Of a stretch of DNA of 43,877 bases, positions 1-7,237 are shown one piece after another. The first letter of the stretch is position 1, and each line of letters begins with the position of its first letter. The notes beneath the pieces are model-generated. The model did no database searches. It was given only the letters and a program-made list of their open reading frames with translations, and had not been told where the DNA came from. Position numbers and translations under genes: made by a program. Location: positions 40,673 through 84,549 of the forward strand of contig FPJT01000013.1 of assembly GCA_900119535.1 (NCBI GenBank), given 5' to 3'. Origin of the DNA: Ruminococcus sp. XPD3002. GTDB taxonomy: Bacteria; Bacillota; Clostridia; Oscillospirales; Ruminococcaceae.

Positions 1-378
1 GAAGCTGTTCAGTCCTATGAAGAAGAGGAATGGGAAACACCTGAATATCCTGTAACAACTATCCCTCCTTTAGCAGGTACCATGGTTGCATCACCGCCAA
101 CACCTGCTGATACTGAAACAGAGCCTTTTATTATACCTCAACTTTCTGATGCGGTAGATGTTCCCAACGGCGATGTTAATTCAGACGGAGAAACAACTCT
201 TGCAGATGCTCTGGCAATACTCCAGTATATATCTAATCCAAGCAAATATGAGCTCAGTGAGGATGAACTTTTACAAGCAGACGTATTTAATCCCGGCGAC
301 GGAATAACACCTATGGACGCACTTGTAATACAGAAGCTTGATGCAGGCTTGTATGATTCACTGCCTGTAATAGAGTAA
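1..378 (+). CDS. C-terminal end of a dockerin-bearing secreted protein (partial)
   Basis: The reading frame is open from the first base and ends with TAA at 376-378, so the gene starts outside the window. An acidic, Thr/Pro-rich linker is followed by a type I dockerin. Its first calcium loop and helix read GDVNSDGETTLADALAILQY. The second is more degenerate (ADVFNPGDGITPMDALVIQK). Dockerins bind cohesins on scaffoldins, so the protein is expected to be exported and assembled into a cellulosome or onto the cell surface. The catalytic or binding module lies upstream and cannot be identified here. An in-frame ATG at 82 falls inside the linker and is not taken as the start. Confidence 0.85.
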   Translation, partial: EAVQSYEEEEWETPEYPVTTIPPLAGTMVASPPTPADTETEPFIIPQLSDAVDVPNGDVNSDGETTLADALAILQYISNPSKYELSEDELLQADVFNPGDGITPMDALVIQKLDAGLYDSLPVIE

Positions 379-461
379 TAATGTATTTTAATTAATAATA
401 ATTCAAGGACTCTTTGGGTAATGTCATTAACCTAAGATAATCCGTCAGAAATGCAATATAA

Positions 462-493
462 AACAGGACAGGGAGACTTCTCCTTGTCCTGTT
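462..493. terminator. Bidirectional hairpin terminator
   Basis: A 15-bp stem (462-476 with 479-493, one G-T pair) has a two-base loop. It lies between the converging dockerin gene and the hydrolase gene at 516. The minus strand has the better T-rich tail (TTTTATATT), so it mainly ends the minus-strand operon. Confidence 0.7.
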
Positions 494-515
494 GCTGTTT
501 ATGCATAAGATACGG

Positions 516-1379
516 TTATTTCAGAACGCTGCGGAAAAAATCCAGCTGCTCCTGATTGGCTTTTACAGCGTTTTCGTCCCTGATATTACAGTGGAAAACG
601 TGACCGAGCCTGTTATTGTCATCGCCGTAAATCTTTGAAATGTACCTGACTCCCATTGCTTTCAGGGCATCCTCCATAGGCTTCATGTCGTTCTTCATGA
701 AGTCGTTGTTAGCGGTCAAAAGGAAGCAGGGCGGATAATCCGCTGTAACATGGGCGGTAAGGTGAAGAAGTCCAAGAACCTTTTCCCTGTTCTCTTTCGG
801 AAGAATATCGACGTAGAAATCAGCCTTGTCCAGAGCTGTGTAGCATCCGCAGTTCAGTCCAAGCGCGCGGAGTTTCAGTCCCTTTGGAGCTTTTACGGGA
901 AATTCCGATGCATACTTGTCATTTGTCAGTATACCTGCATATACAGCGATGCCCGAAGCACCTGCGGAGTCGCCTATGCCGAACAGCGAATCTGTATCCA
1001 GTCCGTACTTCTCAGCATTCTTCAGTACAAAGCGGAACACCTCGTTTATATCTTCAAATGCAGCAGGAAAGCGGTTTTTCGGTGCAAGACGATAGCTGGG
1101 GTTGACTACCGCAAAGCCTTTTTCAGCCAGTGACATGCAGTAATAGCGGTAGGTCTCTTTGGTGCCGTATACCCATCCGCCGCCGTGGAAGTTAACTATA
1201 GTCGGCAAAGGAACGCTTTTTCCTTTGGGACGGTAGATATCAAGAAGTCCATACTTCTTATCCCTGCCGTAAGTGATATCAAAGAAACACTCGATACCAT
1301 CGGGGACGGTCAGTCCCTTATCCCTTGCATCGTCGCTTCGCTTGCACATCATTTTAAATATCATTGTTTGCAGTGACAT
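516..1379 (-). CDS. Alpha/beta hydrolase, hormone-sensitive-lipase-like esterase
   Basis: This 287-residue cytoplasmic protein carries the HSL/acetyl-esterase signature. The oxyanion-hole motif HGGGW is near residue 65. The nucleophile elbow GDSAG places the catalytic serine near 138. A late histidine sits in a GHVFH context near 263. Such enzymes hydrolyse short-chain esters, and in plant-fibre degraders they often deacetylate oligosaccharides, but the substrate is not visible. The start is supported by AAGGAG about 8 nt upstream. The gene overlaps the 3' end of the MutS-like gene by 26 bp, which implies translational coupling in the four-gene minus-strand operon. Confidence 0.85.
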   Translation of the reverse strand: MSLQTMIFKMMCKRSDDARDKGLTVPDGIECFFDITYGRDKKYGLLDIYRPKGKSVPLPTIVNFHGGGWVYGTKETYRYYCMSLAEKGFAVVNPSYRLAPKNRFPAAFEDINEVFRFVLKNAEKYGLDTDSLFGIGDSAGASGIAVYAGILTNDKYASEFPVKAPKGLKLRALGLNCGCYTALDKADFYVDILPKENREKVLGLLHLTAHVTADYPPCFLLTANNDFMKNDMKPMEDALKAMGVRYISKIYGDDNNRLGHVFHCNIRDENAVKANQEQLDFFRSVLK

Positions 1380-3087
1380 GGCTATTCTCCTTTAAATCGA
1401 GATTTCCCATAAGCTGCTCGAAGGTTATCCCGAAACGATAGGCTATTTCGTGAGCGTAGCTTTTGCCGTCTGGTTTCTTGTAGCTTACCTTGTATGAACG
1501 TTTTCCGTTATCGCTTTCCATGACCAGACTTACCGCCTTACAGACTGCATTTTCAGTTTTACCGTAGGAATCGGCTTTTTCCGCAAGCTCGTGCATATGG
1601 GTGTTGAATACGGTACGTGCCCCGAGACAGCAGAGGTACTTTATGGCGTCCTCGGCGATGTACAGCGACTCAGTGTGGCTTGTGGTAGCAAAGGATTCGT
1701 TAAGAAGAACAAGGCTTCCGCTGTCGGCATTTTTGCTTATCTCGCAGAATCGTGAAGCTTCTTCGCCAAGGCGTCCGAGGGAGACGGTGTGTTCTTCCTC
1801 CACAGGGAAATGAGTGAATATACCCGTACACAGTCTCACTGCCGCAGAGGATGCAGGCACAAAGACACCGCTCTGATACAGAAGGAAAGCAAGTCCTATA
1901 CCCTGAGTGAGTATGGTCTTTCCGCCGCGGTTGGGACCTGTAAGCAGCTGAACGGTCTTATCGTTGGTGAACTCGATATCATTGCACACTATCTCGTCGC
2001 TGACAGTACCGATAAGGCGGCATATAGCCAGTTTTACGTTATAAAATCCGCTGAATCGTGTATCGTCCTCTGAGCTTTCTCCCATACAGCAGGGAAGTCC
2101 GTCGGCAGTCAGCTTGCGTTCAAGCTCGATAAACCGCAGATAGAAAAGCACTTCATCCGCAAGTTCGCCGAGAGCCTTTCCGCTGATATCCACGTATTTG
2201 TTCAGTGTCTTTTTCAGCTTGTCCGTCATTGAAGGGAGCATACGCTCGATTATCTTGTTAAGGTTGTTCATAAGGGGACTGTCCGATGCGGTGTAGTCGG
2301 CAACAGAGGCAGCCAATCCGTCTTTTTGTGCGATAAGGAACCTGAATTTCTTCACGGACTTGTTAAGGCTGTCCCCGTGAGTTTCTATGGAGAAGGGCAT
2401 CAGTTCCTTATCGTTTATCCTGTCTTTCCTCTGGTACTTTATGAAGTTTTTCAGTGCGCTCTGTTCAGTGAACCAGAAGGAGTTCAGGGAGATTATGCCT
2501 GTCTCTACGGGGTAAAAATCGTTGTTGAGATTGACACCGATAGTCAGACTTTTTACGTTGCTTATCTCATCGGAAATGATACCGATATCCTTTGTGAGCT
2601 CCTCAAATCCGCTGTTGTTATAGATACGTGTCACCATTTCCGCAAAGCGTTTCATTCCTTCCGAGCGGAATTCCACACCGTCCACAACTTCTTTCAGCAT
2701 GTAGATGGAACGGATGTAGCTTTCGAGTGATTTCAGTCTTGTTAGGAGGTCATAGATAGTGGAACCCTCGTCGATGCGGTTATTGCGGTCACGAACGTAA
2801 AAACGCATGGAATCGAAGATATCATACATGCGCTCACAGACATCGTAATGCTCTCTCAGGTCGGAATAGACCTTTCTGCGGTATCCCACAACTTTCATAT
2901 CGCAAGGCATATCAAGAAGTATATTTGCTATGACTTTCTGTTCGGCACCGTTAGACGATAGATTTTTGGCAATGAAATCGATATCAAGATCGTTTGCGGT
3001 ACATTTGCCGAGTCGGAAGCATGCTTTTGAATCATCGGGAAAAAGAAGACTGAGATCAAGACTATAGGTATTCATACTATCTTTCAT
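1354..3087 (-). CDS. MutS-family (domain V) ATPase
   Basis: This 577-residue protein has the MutS core plus ATPase only. A helical lever-like region (about 60-330) is followed by Walker A GPNRGGKT (384-391), a Walker B-like LVLLNES (459-465) and an H-loop THMHE (496-500). The MutS mismatch-recognition domain I is absent. The usual Walker B aspartate (DE) is Asn-Glu here; I believe this occurs in a clostridial MutS-related subfamily, but that is from memory. It may act on branched DNA or recombination intermediates rather than mismatches. AAAGGAG sits 7 nt upstream of the start, and PgeF ends 18 bp upstream in the same operon. Confidence 0.85.
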   Translation of the reverse strand: MKDSMNTYSLDLSLLFPDDSKACFRLGKCTANDLDIDFIAKNLSSNGAEQKVIANILLDMPCDMKVVGYRRKVYSDLREHYDVCERMYDIFDSMRFYVRDRNNRIDEGSTIYDLLTRLKSLESYIRSIYMLKEVVDGVEFRSEGMKRFAEMVTRIYNNSGFEELTKDIGIISDEISNVKSLTIGVNLNNDFYPVETGIISLNSFWFTEQSALKNFIKYQRKDRINDKELMPFSIETHGDSLNKSVKKFRFLIAQKDGLAASVADYTASDSPLMNNLNKIIERMLPSMTDKLKKTLNKYVDISGKALGELADEVLFYLRFIELERKLTADGLPCCMGESSEDDTRFSGFYNVKLAICRLIGTVSDEIVCNDIEFTNDKTVQLLTGPNRGGKTILTQGIGLAFLLYQSGVFVPASSAAVRLCTGIFTHFPVEEEHTVSLGRLGEEASRFCEISKNADSGSLVLLNESFATTSHTESLYIAEDAIKYLCCLGARTVFNTHMHELAEKADSYGKTENAVCKAVSLVMESDNGKRSYKVSYKKPDGKSYAHEIAYRFGITFEQLMGNLDLKENSHVTANNDI

Positions 3088-3105
3088 ATATGTACTCCTT
3101 TAGAA

Positions 3106-3840
3106 TTATTTCATCATGATAAATGCAAGATCTTGCCTGCCCCTGTCGCCGCGCCTGTAAGAGTAAAAATCCGTGTCGTGAAAAGTACATTCCTGAGAGG
3201 CTGATATGTTTTCCACGGGAATGTGTTCTTTCATCGCCTTTAAGCGTATAGTCCGTGAGAGGTCGAGATACAGGCTTTTCTCACGGTAAGCAAAGAGTGC
3301 TTCGAGTTCATTTTCCGTAAAGTTATCCGCAAATGACCTCCTGACTTCTTCTCCGACTTCATAGCATCCCGAACAGATATGCGGTCCGATGATGACATGT
3401 ATTTTTTCGGGTGAAGCGCCGAGCCACTGCATTTTAGCCACAGCGTTATGAACGATGAAGCCTGCCGCTGAACGCCAACCGCAGTGCAGAAGTCCGATGA
3501 CGCCTGCGCTTTCATCCGCCAGATATACAGGTACGCAGTCGGCGGCGATTATACTGAGGACGAGTCCCTTTTCGGCAGTTATGAGACCGTCCACCTTTTT
3601 CAGCTCGTTGTCCTTTATAACCCCCGAGCCGCCGTGTTCAGCGCATACTATCTCTGTTTTATCACCGCCTGCCTGATAGGGACGGACTATATTTGTCAGT
3701 GGGATACCGAGTCTGCCGCTAAGTGAGATGTAGTCGCATGTAGGCGGATCGAAAGGCTCGTTTCTCGTCCATATACCTTCATTTCCCGAAGTGAATCCGC
3801 CGTATGCGAAGCTGTTGTTAATAAGTGTTATTTCTTTCAT
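3106..3840 (-). CDS. pgeF: Laccase-domain protein, peptidoglycan editing factor / purine nucleoside phosphorylase (YfiH/YlmD family)
   Basis: This 244-residue protein is typical in length for the DUF152/YfiH family. The zinc-site residues are visible: His in AEHGG (near 70), Cys in AADCVPVY and His in LLHCGW, together with the GPHICSGCYEVGEEV segment. Family members cleave purine nucleosides by phosphorolysis and in E. coli affect peptidoglycan composition. Which role applies here is not shown. The gene lies 34 bp after glycerate kinase and 18 bp before the MutS-like gene, so it is co-transcribed with them. Confidence 0.88.
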   Translation of the reverse strand: MKEITLINNSFAYGGFTSGNEGIWTRNEPFDPPTCDYISLSGRLGIPLTNIVRPYQAGGDKTEIVCAEHGGSGVIKDNELKKVDGLITAEKGLVLSIIAADCVPVYLADESAGVIGLLHCGWRSAAGFIVHNAVAKMQWLGASPEKIHVIIGPHICSGCYEVGEEVRRSFADNFTENELEALFAYREKSLYLDLSRTIRLKAMKEHIPVENISASQECTFHDTDFYSYRRGDRGRQDLAFIMMK

Positions 3841-3874
3841 GATAGCTCCATAGGTCCGACAGGTGAAATGCAGT

Positions 3875-5011
3875 TCACCTGAAAAGTTTTATTGTTCTGA
3901 ATACCTGTTCGGCAGTATCTGCAAGGGAAGCGTATGCCGCGGAAGTGTCCATAGCCTGTTCGAGAGTGCATACGTTCCGCAGAACAGGAAAGAAAGCATC
4001 GATACACTGTTCGTTGCAAAGCTCCGCGCCTTTACGGACTGCACCGCTGAAGGCTATAACAGGCTTGCTGTACTTTTTTGCAATGGCGGCTATCCTGACG
4101 GGAGCCTTACCCATTGCGGTCTGACTGTCGAGGCATCCTTCCCCCGTTATAACTATGTCCGCAGTACTTATTTCGCTTTCGAGACTTGTTTCACGTATAA
4201 TGAGGTCCGCACCCGAACGCAGTTCCGCATCAAGGCAGTACATCAGTGCAAATCCGAGACCTCCTGCCGCACCTGCACCTGCCGTATCGGGTGAAGCGGA
4301 CTTGTTGAAGGTCTTCATCAGTTCGGCATAGCGGCGGAGATATCCGTCCATCCGGACAATCATTTCGGAGTCCGCGCCCTTCTGTGGAGCGAATACCGCA
4401 CTGCATCCATTTTCGCCGCAAAGGGGATTGGTAACGTCGCATGCAACATTGAACCGACACTCTTTCAGCTCATCAGCGGCATCCGAATCGGTAATGCGTA
4501 CAAGCTGCGAGAGACCTTCCGCACCGTGACCGACCTGCTGTCCGTTTTTATCGAGCATCCCGAAACCGAGCGCCTGTAAGCAGCCGATACCGCCGTCATT
4601 AGTGGCACTTCCGCCGATACCGATGATGAAATTACGGCATCCGCGTTTAACGGCGTCCATTATCAGTTCGCCCGTGCCGTAAGTTGTGGTGTGCATGGGA
4701 TCACGTTCGGCTTCTGAGATCAGAGTAAGTCCCGAAGCCGCAGCCATTTCGATAACTGCCGTATTATCGGGAAGAATACCGTATCCTGCGGTGACGGGCT
4801 TTCCCAGCGGACCTGTGACCTCTGTACGTATCGTCTTTCCGCCGAGACCTGACACAAGTGCTTCAACAGTACCTTCACCGCCGTCCGCCACAGGTCTGAT
4901 GACCGTATCGGCTTCAGGGAATACACGGCTGATACCTTCTGCTGCGGCCTTTCCTGCATCAAGGGAAGAAAGACTGCCTTTGAAAGAATCTGTTGCAATA
5001 ACTATTTTCAT
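3875..5011 (-). CDS. glxK: Glycerate kinase (GlxK/GarK family)
   Basis: This 378-residue protein has the classic start (M-K-I-V-I-A-T-D-S-F-K-G-S-L), the GGSATNDGG motif near 135 and the late GEGCLD motif near 290. The family phosphorylates D-glycerate with ATP, giving 2- or 3-phosphoglycerate that enters glycolysis. It is the first gene of the minus-strand operon (kinase, pgeF, MutS-like, esterase). The start is backed by GAGGTGACAATGTT just upstream and by a well-placed promoter at 5040-5068. Neighbours show no other glycerate or glyoxylate genes, so the metabolic source of glycerate is unknown. Confidence 0.93.
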   Translation of the reverse strand: MKIVIATDSFKGSLSSLDAGKAAAEGISRVFPEADTVIRPVADGGEGTVEALVSGLGGKTIRTEVTGPLGKPVTAGYGILPDNTAVIEMAAASGLTLISEAERDPMHTTTYGTGELIMDAVKRGCRNFIIGIGGSATNDGGIGCLQALGFGMLDKNGQQVGHGAEGLSQLVRITDSDAADELKECRFNVACDVTNPLCGENGCSAVFAPQKGADSEMIVRMDGYLRRYAELMKTFNKSASPDTAGAGAAGGLGFALMYCLDAELRSGADLIIRETSLESEISTADIVITGEGCLDSQTAMGKAPVRIAAIAKKYSKPVIAFSGAVRKGAELCNEQCIDAFFPVLRNVCTLEQAMDTSAAYASLADTAEQVFRTIKLFR

Positions 5012-5039
5012 AACATTGTCACCTCTTAACTATAAAATC

Positions 5040-5068
5040 ATTATAACATTATTCGTTACTATTGTAAA
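5040..5068 (-). promoter_or_regulatory. Promoter of the glycerate kinase operon, overlapping a divergent promoter
   Basis: On the minus strand TTTACA (5068-5063), a 17-bp spacer and TATAAT (5045-5040) with an extended TG form a strong sigma-A promoter 29 bp before the ATG. On the plus strand TTGTAA (5062-5067), 17 bp and TATAAT (5085-5090) form a promoter towards the UPF0178 gene. The two -35 boxes occupy the same bases. Confidence 0.7.
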
Positions 5069-5079
5069 CAGTTTTTATT

Positions 5080-5200
5080 TATGGTATAATGAATGCAAAT
5101 GCATTCATTATACTTTATCCGAATTCCCTTGCAGATACGCAAATCTATGATTTGCTCCCTGCAATCGGGAAATTATACCATATGCGCTTCGCTTATATGG
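5080..5200. repeat. Structured intergenic inverted-repeat element (MITE/REP-like)
   Basis: The outer inverted repeat TATGGTATAAT (5080-5090) pairs with ATTATACCATA (5173-5183). Inside lie a near-perfect palindrome (5084-5113, 14-bp arms, 2-base loop), a hairpin GCAAATC-TAT-GATTTGC flanked by TGCAG/CTGCA, and GAATTCCC/GGGAAATT pairing. A further hairpin (5178-5200) overlaps the right end. Together they fold as a cloverleaf. No protein is encoded. It could be a non-autonomous mobile repeat or an RNA structure in the leader of the gene at 5244. Confidence 0.6.
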
Positions 5201-5243
5201 CATAACGCTATTCAGTAGATCAACATTACAACAGGAGAAACTT

Positions 5244-5693
5244 ATGAGGATATTTATTGATGCGGACGGCTGTCCCGTAGTTGACATCACGGTACGTCTG
5301 GCGAAAAAGTACGGTATAGGCTGCACCATAATATGTGATACCGCCCATTCGATACAGCGGGACGGTGCAGATACGATAATAGTGGATAAAGGTGCGGACA
5401 GCGCAGATTTTCGCCTTGTCAACCTTGTTTGTGCGGGAGATATCGCTGTAACTCAGGACTATGGACTTGCGGCGATGTGTCTCGGGAAACGTGCGATAGT
5501 CCTCAATCAGGACGGCAGACAATATACAGAGGACAATATCTCGGGACTCCTTGAATTCCGTGCGGTATCCGCAAAGATACGCCGAAGCGGCGGCCGTACA
5601 AGGGGACTTTCCAAGCGCACTCCGCAGCAGGACAGGGACTTTGAAGGTGCCCTTACTGAACTTATGACGGCAGAAAAATATGAAGGTCCTTAA
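5244..5693 (+). CDS. UPF0178 / YaiI-YqxD family protein
   Basis: This 149-residue protein is the normal family length. It shows the N-terminal MRIFIDADGCPVV motif with acidic residues typical of PIN-like metal sites, the central VTQDYGLA segment and the conserved C-terminal RRSGGRTRG...PQQDRDFE block. Biochemical function is unknown in this family; a PIN-like nuclease fold is often suggested. GGAGA lies 7 nt upstream of the ATG. It appears monocistronic, with a strong terminator immediately after the stop. Confidence 0.88.
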   Translation: MRIFIDADGCPVVDITVRLAKKYGIGCTIICDTAHSIQRDGADTIIVDKGADSADFRLVNLVCAGDIAVTQDYGLAAMCLGKRAIVLNQDGRQYTEDNISGLLEFRAVSAKIRRSGGRTRGLSKRTPQQDRDFEGALTELMTAEKYEGP

Positions 5694-5696
5694 CGG

Positions 5697-5737
5697 ACGT
5701 CCGTTCTTCTACAGAAACGTAGAGAACGGACGTTTTT
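5697..5737 (+). terminator. Rho-independent terminator after the UPF0178 gene
   Basis: A 15-bp stem (starting ACGTCCGTTCT, with one bulged T), loop AGAAAC and a TTTTT run begin 4 bp after the stop codon. The stem's left arm also forms a second 14-bp palindrome, AACGGACGTCCGTT (5692-5705). Confidence 0.88.
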
Positions 5738-5781
5738 ATATATGCGGTTATGTGGAAAATGACGAAAAAACAGTCGGACGA

Positions 5782-5834
5782 TTGACAAATCAGAGGATGC
5801 ATGATAGAATAACAGTGTTACGTAACACTGTTAT
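5782..5834 (+). promoter_or_regulatory. TetR promoter and operator
   Basis: TTGACA (5782-5787), a 17-bp spacer and TAGAAT (5805-5810) make a near-ideal promoter. A perfect 26-bp palindrome spans 5809-5834, overlapping the end of the -10 box and the start site. Its core half-site is ACAGTGTTAC. This position and symmetry fit an operator for the TetR protein encoded at 5851, so the whole operon is likely autorepressed. Confidence 0.85.
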
Positions 5835-5850
5835 CAACGGAGGCGAGCCT

Positions 5851-6480
5851 ATGGATCATGAAAATGAAAACCGTGAAAAGCTTATCTTATGCGCTAAAAA
5901 GGAATTTATGGAGAAGGGCTTCGAGAAAGCCTCGCTTCGTGCTATAAGTTCCGCAGCAGGTCTTACGACCGGTGCGGTATACTTCTTCTTCAAGGACAAA
6001 AACGGACTTTTCGGCGCTGTAGTCGATGAACCCCTTCAAAGGATAATCAATGCGATAAAACTGCATTTTTCCGAGGATCTGGAGACCGATGTTTCGGACT
6101 ATGAGCATACGTCTGGCGACCATGACGAGTTTGCCGAGACAATGATATCGGTTCTTTATGCGGACAGAGAAGCAATGATGATCCTGCTTGACAAGGCAAC
6201 GGGTTCACGCTATGAAGGTATAGTCGACCGCTTTGTGGAAATGATAGAACAGCATAATATCGCTCTTGCTGAGACCTATGCGGCTGCTTTTCCCGATAAG
6301 CGAATCAACGAGTATATGCTGCACTGGTTTTCACATGTGCAGATTAATGCATTTGTTCATCTGCTTATCCATGTAGATGACAAGGAACAGGCTGTAAGGA
6401 AAATAAAGCCTGTCATGGATATGCTTGTTGACACATGGCTGAAATATATTTTTGAGAATAATGATACGGTCGGGGAGTGA
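5851..6480 (+). CDS. TetR/AcrR family transcriptional repressor
   Basis: This 209-residue regulator has an N-terminal TetR helix-turn-helix: ASLRAISSAAGLTTGAVYFF with the following KDKNGLF at about residues 28-55. An all-helical C-terminal ligand domain follows. I chose the ATG at 5851 because GGAGG lies 8 nt upstream; a longer frame to 5680 would run through the terminator, promoter and operator. It sits 55 bp upstream of an ABC exporter operon, the usual layout for a drug- or peptide-responsive repressor. The ligand is unknown. Confidence 0.9.
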   Translation: MDHENENREKLILCAKKEFMEKGFEKASLRAISSAAGLTTGAVYFFFKDKNGLFGAVVDEPLQRIINAIKLHFSEDLETDVSDYEHTSGDHDEFAETMISVLYADREAMMILLDKATGSRYEGIVDRFVEMIEQHNIALAETYAAAFPDKRINEYMLHWFSHVQINAFVHLLIHVDDKEQAVRKIKPVMDMLVDTWLKYIFENNDTVGE

Positions 6481-6535
6481 AAGCTCCTTGACTGATGCAC
6501 ATGAGTTAGCGTGTGCTTACTAAGGAGGAATATGA

Positions 6536-7237
6536 ATGTATCTTGAAGTAAAGGATGTAAAAAAGAGTTACGGAAGCGATACCAGCTATATACAGGTTCT
6601 CAAAGGCATCAGTACGGGACTTGAAAGAGGTAAGATGTGCGTTATACAGGGCACCAGCGGTTCGGGAAAATCAACTCTCCTTAACTGCATCGGCGGTCTG
6701 GACACTATGGACTCGGGTTCGATAACTGTGGACGGCACTGAGATATTCGGCATGAAGCCTGCACAGCTTTCCGATTACCGGCGGGACAATCTGGGATTCA
6801 TCTTTCAGTTCTATAACCTTGTACCCAATCTCACCGTAAGGGAAAATATACAGATATGTCAGTATATCGCTGAAAAGCCCCTTGATATAGACGAGCTTCT
6901 CGAAGTTCTCGGACTTACCGAGCATCAGAACAAGTTCCCTGCACAGCTTTCGGGCGGACAGCAGCAGAGATGTGCAATTGCAAGGGCACTGGTCAAGAAT
7001 CCGAAGCTCCTTCTCTGCGACGAGCCGACAGGTGCGCTGGACTCGAAAACAAGCCGTGATATACTTGTGCTTCTGGAGCAGATAAACGAGAAATACGGGA
7101 CTACTATGCTGATAGTTACACATAACAATTACATAAAGAACATGGTACATAAGGTCATCATCATAAAGGACGGACTTGTCAAAAAGGAATACGAGAACGA
7201 GAAAAGAGTCCCTGCCGCAGAACTGGAGGACTTATAA
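6536..7237 (+). CDS. ABC transporter ATP-binding protein (MacB/LolD type)
   Basis: This 233-residue ATPase has Walker A GTSGSGKST (39-47), signature LSGGQQQR (about 138-145) and Walker B LLLCDEPTGALDS (about 157-169). The LDS after Walker B and its length are typical of the MacB/LolD/FtsE class that powers FtsX-like permeases. AAGGAGG precedes the second ATG by 8 nt; the earlier out-of-frame ATG at 6532 stops after four codons. The stop overlaps the permease start by one base (TAATG), so the two subunits are translated together. Confidence 0.95.
   Translation: MYLEVKDVKKSYGSDTSYIQVLKGISTGLERGKMCVIQGTSGSGKSTLLNCIGGLDTMDSGSITVDGTEIFGMKPAQLSDYRRDNLGFIFQFYNLVPNLTVRENIQICQYIAEKPLDIDELLEVLGLTEHQNKFPAQLSGGQQQRCAIARALVKNPKLLLCDEPTGALDSKTSRDILVLLEQINEKYGTTMLIVTHNNYIKNMVHKVIIIKDGLVKKEYENEKRVPAAELEDL

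Noticed and set aside
5680..5850. Upstream extension of the TetR frame
   Set aside because: It runs through a terminator, the promoter and the operator, and a good ribosome site precedes the ATG at 5851.
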